Of a stretch of DNA of 37,401 bases, positions 12,051 to 22,100 are shown in pieces. The notes beneath the pieces were generated by a model. That model worked only from the letters and a program-made list of their open reading frames with translations. It was not told where the DNA came from and ran no database searches. Source of the DNA: Botryllus schlosseri (Eukaryota; Chordata; Ascidiacea; Stolidobranchia; Styelidae); assembly GCA_000444245.1 (NCBI GenBank), contig ATSW01012106.1, positions 1 through 37,401 on the forward strand, given 5' to 3'. Made by a program: the position numbers and the translations under genes. The stretch's first letter is position 1; every line of letters starts with the position of its first letter.

Positions 12051-13143
12051 ATGGGAGTAATGGCTCTGTCGCGACCCTCTCAATCACCGCAAGACTCCGG
12101 TACAGGCGATATCTCCCAAATTTCATTGCCGATCGAGGAAATTGAGAAGGACGAGGACATGGAAGAAGACATCGAACTCACGGAAGGCAAAGACTCCGCT
12201 TCCAGTCCGCCCCACAGCCCGAATTCACAACATAGTGACCATAGAGACACTTCCGGAACTGCATCGCCAACTTCACGCGCCACCTGTCACGAAGTCGCCG
12301 AAAACAAGAACAATTGTCCGTTGTCAAGCACGCCCGTCGCTATCGCCACTTCTTCCCGTCCTTCAGAGTTTATCGTGAAAGGAAATTTCTCCATCGCTTC
12401 AATTTTGGGCATGCAAAACTCAAATGAAACTGTCGATAATAAGCAGAACACCGGCACAAACGGCAAAATCTCAACGATTCACGGCAAGAATTCAGACGAC
12501 GACGAGATAAATACCTCGCAAAGTATGTCGAATCACGAAGAACACTTCTCCGTACAAGTCATGAAGGCAAGATACTTGGCCGAAATGCTCACGGCGCGAG
12601 GCGATCATATTCACAACGCCTCCTCTTTGCATCAAAACGGCCGAGACATGTCTATGGAGAAGGACTTCAGTCACGAACATTCAACGAAACACGGATTCAC
12701 TCACGCCCACAACTTAACGGCTTTGTACAGCTACTACGGAGAAAATGGCGGAAGCCACATCCGTCCGGATGATGCCAACGTGCGTCTGTGGCAGGACTTA
12801 TTATTACACCGCCGTCCAGGAGTACCGGGTTCCGCGCTTAACTTCCCATACTCTCTTCAAGCGCGAAATCTATACCTGCAGCAAAAGTGCAGGGCCCCGC
12901 TACAGGCTTTGTACATCCAGCAGCAGCAACAGCAGCGTAATCTTCATCAAAGAAAACTGGTCAGCTCGGCGGCTTTGCTGCAGCAGCTTTGGGCGAACGA
13001 CGCCAGCGCTGCTAACCGATCGCGGAGCCTGCAGACGAACTTCGCTGGCAAAGCAGGCTGTGATGCGGGTAGAGATCTCCTTGTTGATCCGGACCGACCT
13101 CGAACACGGAATGGGCAGGATTCGGCGCGTTGCGTCAAGGAAG
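12051..13143 (+). CDS. Hmx: Hmx coding exon 1
   Basis: Encodes residues 1-364 plus the first base of codon 365. The reading frame is open from just after a stop at 11967-11969, and the first in-frame ATG is at 12051. A second ATG at 12060 has a better context (G at -3 and +4) and could be the real start, giving MALSRPS. Features: acidic run ([17 protein letters not shown]), Ser/Pro-rich segment, FSIASIL motif at 12387-12407, and a CAG/CAA run encoding six Gln at 12918-12935. The donor is AAG|GTATGA, phase 1. The region is richer in GC and CpG than its flanks, as expected of coding DNA here. A pyrimidine-rich AG at 12019-12020 could be an acceptor for a non-coding 5' exon. Confidence 0.88.
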
Positions 13144-16100
13144 GTATGATTCTACCAAACCATTTTCAATATTGCTTTCGGGACTACATTCATTGCATTA
13201 TAACTTAATAACTCCAAGACTTTTCGTGTGCCATTAATCAAGAGCTACAAAAACAATTTGCCTACATAAACCAGTGGTTCTTAACGAGGGTTCAAACGAA
13301 CCGCGGGGGTTTGCTGAGCCGGTCCCGTGGGTTCAGTGGTGGCCAAGGCGCATACGATTGTTGACTATGTTTTTTTCCATTCTCTACTATAGTTGCTGAC
13401 GATTACCGCTAACGCGTGTCAGCCAAAAATATTCGGGTTCATTTCAATATGAATATACTATTCAATTGTATATTGAAGTTCTGTACCTCCAAGAAGCTGT
13501 TCAACTCATACAGTCAAAGTCACACTGGTATTCATTACAAAAATTTGGGTTTCTGTGAAAATAATGTTCCAATGGTTTGTAACACTTTGGTTGCCGCACA
13601 GTTCATTTGTATAAGTTGTGTGTTGTGGTAGATTTGTCTATTTGCGACCTAGCGAAAATTTGGGGTTCGCTAGGTCAATCAATTAATATTGTAAATAAGC
13701 TTCATCTGTTGGCATAAATCAGGTTAATTTGATTGACTCGTTGACCAGAATCGTTGACTCCAATACAGACAAATCGAGCGCAGATCTGCGTTTGGAAATC
13801 GCTCTGAATATGGTGGCTTTGTAACTACAGGCACAGAATGGTATGTTAATTGGATGTTGGCGATTTGAAAAATTAAATGCTGTAAATTGGTAATAGAAAC
13901 TTTGGGACTTCTCCACACATTAGTGTTGTGTTGTCATTCAGCTGTAAAATAAAGAATTGTGTCTGTTATACCGTACAATGTGCTGTTATATGTCTTTCGC
14001 GACTATGTGTACTTGTCATTATTACGTCACAACAACAAAATTCTTCTTACATTTCGAATTTGATTAACCGCATTTACTGACGTTCGCTCCTGATGAGAGT
14101 CAGTCGAAAAGCTTCGAGTGGAATAAATTTGGAAATATGAACGTATTGTTTGCTGCAATGTTGAAGTTCTGTACTTTCAAAAGTCTATTTGAATTAAAGA
14201 ACGATCGTAGAAAGTGTATCTTCGTAGATAATATGACCCTCTTCATACGCTCAGAGGCAAAGCCTTACACATGCAACGACAATGAACGCTGGGGTGAAAC
14301 GCGATGAGTTCATACGCGATAGTGAACGAACAAATATGCGACGACATATTATTGGCAAAACCTTGTTAAATATTGAGGTGAAAATTTTTAAATAGTTTTT
14401 GCTTTCCTTAAAGTTACTAATTTCCATATATGAAAGTAATTATGGCTTGACCAATTCAATAACGGTGCTATTGGCATTGTGACAATCACAATCCTAAATT
14501 GCGAGTCAATTTGTGAACAGATTTTCCCGGTTAAAAAGTACAGACCCATATCAGCCATTTCAAACTCACTCTCATTGCTCAGGCTATTTTGACGCGGCTC
14601 ATTCCGTAGCATGAATGTGGCTGTGTACATCAGATCCGAATTCATGAACTTACGGGTATGAGATTTCGAAATCGTTAATCGGCGAAGGTTATTTTTTGCG
14701 GTTTGCATAACCTATATACTATTTGTCCCGCAATAAGGTAAAACTGCGATTACCGAGTGAGCACAGTCAAACACGATTCGGAAAACGATTCAAACGTAAT
14801 AGATTGGTGATGCTCATGCCCCTTGTATGAGCAAGTAGTGACCAGAGATATGACAGGCGTTAGTACTCCACATCATACTGGCATATCTGTACTACGAATA
14901 GATAATTAGTTACGATGTAATTGATGAGCAAATAGCCACAGCTATATTGGCATTGAGCTTCACAAATCCGGCGTTTCGGCTGTCAATACCTAGATCATGC
15001 GTTCAGTTTAAGTCCTCAGCCGTGTTATACTAAAAACGATGAGCTGAGCCGAACTAGTCATTGGACAAAACAATCGATTATGATTGCGATTACTTGAAAA
15101 TGCTGTAATGGTAATCAATTAAGATTGCAATTCATGATTATCCCCTTGTCTGGTCAACTGCTGAGCGGCAGGTTGCCATGGTACGAATATATCCGCTATT
15201 ACATACCAATTACTCCTACTCTGAAGATATCTACAAAACTGTAACTTCTATAGATCGCTTTAGTCAGTATATCAACTCAAAGGATAGAGCAAAAATCTAT
15301 TGGATTAAATAATGGCCGATGCTCAGCGTGTAAACCTTTGAAGATTGACTTCATCTTGATTTCGAAGGGAAATTACGTTGAATAACTTTTATGTGTAGCT
15401 TCTATATTTGCAAAAAAGGTCGATGTATATCCCTATGGTTACTTAACGCCGAACCCATACGCGTGGGTGAAGATCCATCGATACTCACTAAATGCTTCCA
15501 AAGAGTATGAGTCATGACCGAATGAATACAGGAAACGAGCTGTTAGCACTTCCAACTTGAATAGTGTCGTGCCATGTACAAAACCGACTCTCCATATTGT
15601 CTGGGCATGTAAAGAGCATACCCATTGTATTATGATATAGCCTACATACTGTGTTGGTCGTCGGCGGTGAAAATCAGAGGTGGTTAAAGTAGTCAAGAAA
15701 GCTACTCAAGTAGAAGTAGAAGTAGCGACAAAAAAAATCTACTCAAGTACGAGTAGAAGTACTTCTTACTTAAGCAACCTGAAACTACTTGAAGTAGAAG
15801 TAGAACTGAGTGACTTTAAATCTACTCAAGTAAGTAAGTAGTTGTGAAAACGATCGTAATTCGATCACATGGACTGTCAAAAGCGGCAAATGGAGCTATG
15901 CGGAAGGTATAGTGAGCTTGATTCATATTGATGCATCCCAGGAGGTATCAATTTTTTTGACAGAGTAAGCAGTCGTCCACATCATGGGATGTAAATGATA
16001 GTATTGATATGGAAATGCGATACCAATCCTTTGTTCACTCGAACACCCCATTTAGAGAATATCATGGCATGACGCCCTCCCCATATTATAAGGCTCCTAG

Positions 16101-19100
16101 TTCAGTCAGAGAGCAATACGGAGAAGTTGGGTTGGATACGGCTTTAACACTTTGCGCGATTAGTATACATTAATTAAAAATATGGCAGTTTGTGAATAAA
16201 TATTTGATGTAGGCGACAATGCTGCGTGCACGGAACCACGCAACTCGGTATCTAATTTATATGCAGTGATACTTTCGTTAAAACATATTTGTTCCTCCAT
16301 AACTACTGTGCGCGAAGCACAACGAAAGCTGTGGGTATTTCGCGACTTTTATGCAAATTAAATGTAGGTACTACGTGAAAACAGCCCCGAATTTCCTTCG
16401 GCTATCTTTCTTATCGGGGGATCAAACTACTTCTACTTGACAAACTGAAAATAGCGAGAAGTAAGTAAGTAGTTCACAAAACATTACGAAGTAAAAGTAT
16501 AAGTGGCGAAAAAAAGATCTACCTGAGTAAGTACCAGAAGTAGAGGAAAACTACTTGAGTACTTGGAAAAAGTAGAAGTACTTCGTTACTGACCACCTCT
16601 GGTGAAGATACAATGAAATATGACGTTGATAATCGCTAGAATGTTTAAACACCACACATGTATCGTGTGCCTTGTGCTGCGGCACAGGCAAACGTCAATG
16701 TTAACAGAGTCCTGGTATTTGAGTTGGTTATACGTGGAAAGACATATAACATCTGCACCTCGCCATTAGCTTATCTTGGGAGAGGCTTGTTGTTGTTTGT
16801 GGTATTCATGTTGTTAGTCAACTATTATGTTTTTATTCCATAGCTGCCGACTTGTAGCACGGCCCGCTTCTAGGCTTTTATAAGACACCGCGAGGGCGAG
16901 GTAAAATTGGCATGGGGAGGGGGCCGGATGTCTTAAACAATGACGTGAAGGCATATGCTAATTGTGATGACAGTGTTCGAGTTGAAACTTTTGGGTAATT
17001 GGCGCCTTTCAGCCATTGGCTACGCCACTGCACCCGTAACCAGGTTGAATTAGCCCTGTCATAATTTATTCTAATCCTGTTTTCTCCGACTAATGCCTTG
17101 CGTTGATAGTGAGTTTCAAGAATGTCTCATTACTTCAAAAAATACTTGCGATCGGTGCTATAGGTTTTACGTATTTGGCGAGATAGCGTAATGGTATAAT
17201 TCGGCGCTGCAGCACCAAGGGGTAGCGGGTTCGAGACCGACTGAGTTCTACTCCAGAATTCCAACCGAAGTGTTGGAAGCTTATCTAGGCCCCTCCTCGT
17301 CGTCGCCATCTCATCCGTGTTAGCGGTGTCTTATAAAAGTATAAAGGTGGGCCGTGCTACAACTTGGCAGCTACGGACTAAAAATGATGAAATTAGGTCA
17401 GGTGACAATNACCATAGTAGTCGACAGACACCATGAATACTACAAACAACAACGGATTTGTCATGAAATACACGCGGCGCAAATGGTATTGACCGCTAGA
17501 GCGCGCTTCTTAACCTTTCGGTTTCCCCCTGCTGCACGATGTCGGAGAGAATTGAACGTCTCAGGTGACTAATTTTCGATTGGTTATTGGCACATGCAGC
17601 GTATTCGCGCAGTAGAAGCGAGATTACTGATCGTGATCAGTGTCGGGAAGTCTCGCGTTCAAAACTTTCACCTGCTCCGACGACATCTCAACACCGATTT
17701 ATAGGTATACATAAGTAGAAAGCTGGAGGTTTGAAAAGTGGTTGACACGTGGTTTTAAAATGCATTTATAGTTATGACTAGCAGTGCTACAATACGTGTG
17801 AGTTAAAGAATGATTTAGTGATATCGTTCTCTGGTTTAAATTTAAGTGTAAATCCAAACACCGTACTTTTACGTCGATTGCTATTGAAACAGAAGCTAGC
17901 GTATAGTACGAATTTAAAAGCATGCCCGCGAGCAGTGCAAGTATAGACAGAAAACTTACTACTGTATATCGTTCTTCATCATCGGAGAAAGGTACAAGAT
18001 ATCGCAGAGACATTACCCTTGCGGAAAGTAACATTGCCATTTTATGAGACCGGCGACATACCGGTTTATAAAATCACCATAAATTCGGGCCGAAAATCAA
18101 TTGCTAAGAAGGCGTAATTTATTACACAGCACTGTTAATTACACTCTAGCTATAGGTTCTGTTTACGCGCCCAGCTTTTGGGAGTGGTGATACATATGTA
18201 TCCGCTATCAGTGTACACTGTACAGTTGTTTTCCAACAACTGTAGTTAAGTTCACCAGCCTTTATTGGCGGTATGCATTATCCGAAACATGACAAAGACT
18301 CAACGGATGTGAGAATATGGTATGTTATGGTGTATTACATCCATTCATTAGTCACGGGGGCGCTTTGTTACCCTTATTTTAGAGGTATAATGGTGACTAT
18401 ATCACTTGTCCCGCCTTAAATACGATATTTTCCCTTTACGTAAAAACAAGGCCATTGCATCCATAAGTTGCAATTGTAAAGGTATTTCCAGCGCGTATCA
18501 GTCTGCGAGCGGTATCGCAGTAATTGATGGAAATCATAGAGCACCTTTGATGTGTGGCTCTTCGCCGCAAACGCACGGCTTGAGCTAACTGCCATCCATC
18601 TTACATAGGCCTTAATAAGCTGGAAATATGATTGAACCGAAAGCCATGCGCGTGTCACCGGCGTAAGCAATCGGGCCACCAAAGCACTGCGCGCTATTAC
18701 GTACCCACTCGTGCCTATAACGTACGGTGTGGAGCGACCCTTCGATCTTGATGATTTATAGCGCGCAAATATTTTTGCGCCAAACTGTTGGTAACACCTC
18801 GAATCGGTCAATCCACTAAAGCCGTATTTACGAAAATAATGACGGGTAATGACTACGTCCGCTTTTTACGCACTTAACGGTATATTGACAGCGATCGGGC
18901 CCATTAAGCGCATTCGCTTTCATAGTATTAATAGTTTGAACCGGTTAGACTTTGAAGTTTGCGATTCCTGATACTGGAAACGTGGGCGCAACAGAAATAA
19001 ACCATGATTGAATACCTTCGAATTTATCTGAAATGACTAACGGAGAGTGCTTATTCATCCTTCCTAGACAATGGCATATTTAGGGGCAAATAAGATTAGC

Positions 19101-22100
19101 CAATTGTTAGCGTATTTCACCCCGAGCCACTTTACCAGCGCGCTGATTTGCGGGTTGGCGGGTGATTGCGTCAATTTTCGGAGATCATACTCTCGTTAGT
19201 TCACAACGTGCCGATGATACTGTAGCGTGCAGGCCATCAATCGATTTCGTAATTGGTCCATCTTAGGTGCGGTCTTGCGGCCCAAATTGGGTGAAATTGC
19301 CGGAAAATCGCTCCCATTTTGTGTACGTCAACAAGAATGTTCTGCCGCATAGTCTTATCGACATGGCGTTAGACGGAACGCTTTCATGCACGGGATTAAA
19401 AACCACAGCCGGACGCAGCGCGTCACGTCCCGGCAAATTGATTTGAAGAGTAATTAGCGCGTGCGGGTTTCTGCTAAAAATCCAATTTGCCAGTAATTTA
19501 CACTCGTTGATTTAATCCCTTAAATCTCCACGCGTAGATGTAACGACATGATAAAGTTGTTCGGGGCAATTAAGCCGCGGATGACTAAACAAAAGTAGCA
19601 TGAGCCATAGATAGATCGTTGACGAATTGGCATATTCACAATATCTTTTATTTGCACAGTTCGTTCATTATATTGACGAGGATTGCGTTTGCTAAAACGA
19701 ATCATAGCCCATTTAAAATATAGATGCATTACCGACCAGAAAACGTCGTCCGACTACTACATTCGATCGCATAGTGTAAATTACCGGATGCGGGCGTAGA
19801 CCGCAAATTAAGACGTGCATCCGATCTTGAGACCCCCCATGAAAGATGGATGCGCGAACCAACTACGCGCACGAGACCGTTGTCCCGATTAATACCAATT
19901 TTAGGCCAAGTGAAGCGAACACAGTCACTTTTATGCAACAGAGATTTCTATCACTTTGCCCATGCACCTGTCAATATTATAGCGTGTGAGGTCGCAGGGA
20001 TGAACATAAATATGAACATGTTAATGACATTATAGACTACTGCAGAAATCGATTTGCTTTCTTTACAAGTATTTTTGACTACCATGACTATATCACGCGA
20101 GCTCGCAAGTGGGGTTAGGTTGTAAGCCAGGGGTTCTTGAAATATGGGTCGCGAATAATATATTCTGGGTCGCAACGACACCAGAGCAATATAGTGGCGA
20201 GATAGCGCAGTGGTATTATCCGCGGCTGCAACACCAATGGGTGCGGGTTTGAGTCCGACCGAAGTCGACTTCCGAATTCCAGAGCACCAGAGCAATCTTT
20301 GAATATGAATGTATTATTTGCGGAATTCCTTGTGGTAAGTTTGTGCTGGGCACTGTAATGGGTAGGCCTACAGTATATACCCGATAAGCGGGACACGCGC
20401 GTCACAAAAAATATGGCTTGGTCATGGAAATGCGGCGACCTTTTTGTATTGCAAAAATTGGTTTGGATTCATGATAAGATTTGTCAGACATTGGTTTCTC
20501 TGGAAACACCGTTGGAGATTGTTGAGAGATAGCTTTAGTGTAGCGGAGTGCAATGAGCGGGTGCGGGAATATGATCTGCAAGTATTTAGAGGCTAGCGCC
20601 TTCCGAGCCGGGACATATGAAAACATGACGTTTTGAGCAAAATACGGTTGGGCAAGGTGCGGTGCCAAAAAGATAAAACCAAAATTGACCGTCGCTGGTT
20701 GGCCAAAACATTCTATGTTGATACGTCCGACCGTCAAAATGGTCGGCACTGAAAAGTCCCTTCCTTGCAATCTGAGTAGACAAGTAGCACAATTGCAGTA
20801 CAACTGTGACCCCTACAAGAATATATTGCATCTCAATTTGAAATCGCGTGCGTTAGACATGTTTCATAGAGCGCTACGTTGCGTGCAAATGTTGTTTTCG
20901 CGTTTTCTATGTCATAAATGCCTGTAAAAACGCAGCATACTAATATTAAACTTGAAATCGTTTTCACGTGCGATACCTGCGTCGCGAGATACAATTAAAA
21001 CTCAGATTTTGGTCGCGGTCTACAAGTTTGAGAACCGCTGGTGTAAATTCCCACCATATACGAGGGATTACTAGCATTCCACCTTACATAGAGGAAAACT
21101 GTGAGGCCTACGCTTGCAATTGCCGCAGGCTTAACCCCCTACTCTCGCTCAAGTCTTATTAGCGAAAATCGTAACAAACACATAGTTCATTGCGATTCAA
21201 ATGTCACTTCTAAAAATGAATTGTCACGGGAGAGTATAGAACTATCGATTTATTGCATCCAATCTAACACCCGGTTCATAGCTATCGTCGAAGTTTGCAG
21301 ACTAGGAAATGTAAGGATTGCGACGCAGAAACTATTGCATAGTTTCGATGCTATCAAAACCAAAATCCCATTTGACTATCTTATTAAAGAAGTGCCGAAC
21401 AGTTCGAGTGACCTTTTTATGCTGTGAACTCTATCATATGTAGTAATATGCATTACGCATTGATTAATAGTAATTATTCTGCTCCCCCAAAGGCCGAGCC
21501 CTATCGGGTTACAAAATGCGCAAGTTTTTATGGATCGGCTCTAATGTATCCGCTATATTTTTATCGCATGATATACTTTGCTATCCATGGTTTTGCTTTG
21601 TATCTCACCAATGCAATATGCAACGCTATTCATATAGAATGGGGTTCTGAAGATGAATCTTCTCCGCGAATCCAATCTGATCAAGGATATAAAGCGCCCG
21701 GGAATCAAGACGCAATATGCCGACCTACAGCGGTCAGTGGGATGTCCGCATTCAATCTTGTGAAAACACGGACAGAGGAGTCTATCTGCTCCACGAGACA
21801 AGGGCCAGAGCAAGAGATCTCGAGCGACAGATCTCGCGAAGCGGCGAGGCGGCAGAGCAATGATTTCCAGAGACAGCAGCTAGTCAACCAAAACTGTGCG
21901 CCAGAGTTGAAATTAAATCCACTAGCAAAGTCAAATAACACGCCCGAGATTACGAGTGAACTTTTACGAAACGATCGTCATCACAAGAGCCCAACAGCCC
22001 GTAAAGCGGACAGCGTTAGTCCGGTTTTGTACGACTTGGAAAATGAGTCGTCGCAGGAACACTGTTCGAGTGGCTTCAGATCGCCGAGATCAAAGTCACC

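Noticed and set aside
14388-14708. 106-codon open frame on the - strand inside Hmx intron 1
   Set aside because: No domain or family resemblance and no supporting neighbouring exons.
15439-15696. 85-codon open frame on the - strand considered as a LINE reverse-transcriptase tail
   Set aside because: No diagnostic reverse-transcriptase motif could be found, and it runs into the end of a hAT element.
17177-17250. tRNA gene suggested by A- and B-box-like sequences (also at 20191 and 29882)
   Set aside because: No complete cloverleaf with an acceptor stem; the three copies share a SINE body or have target duplications, so they are SINE heads.
18416-18811. 131-codon open frame on the - strand
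   Set aside because: Lies in a CpG-richer stretch where stops are rarer; the composition does not look protein-like and no motif is visible.
21424-21637. upstream extension of the Hmx exon 2 open frame, with an acceptor at 21492
   Set aside because: That acceptor is in phase 0 and cannot join exon 1, which ends in phase 1; the extension has no Hmx-like features.
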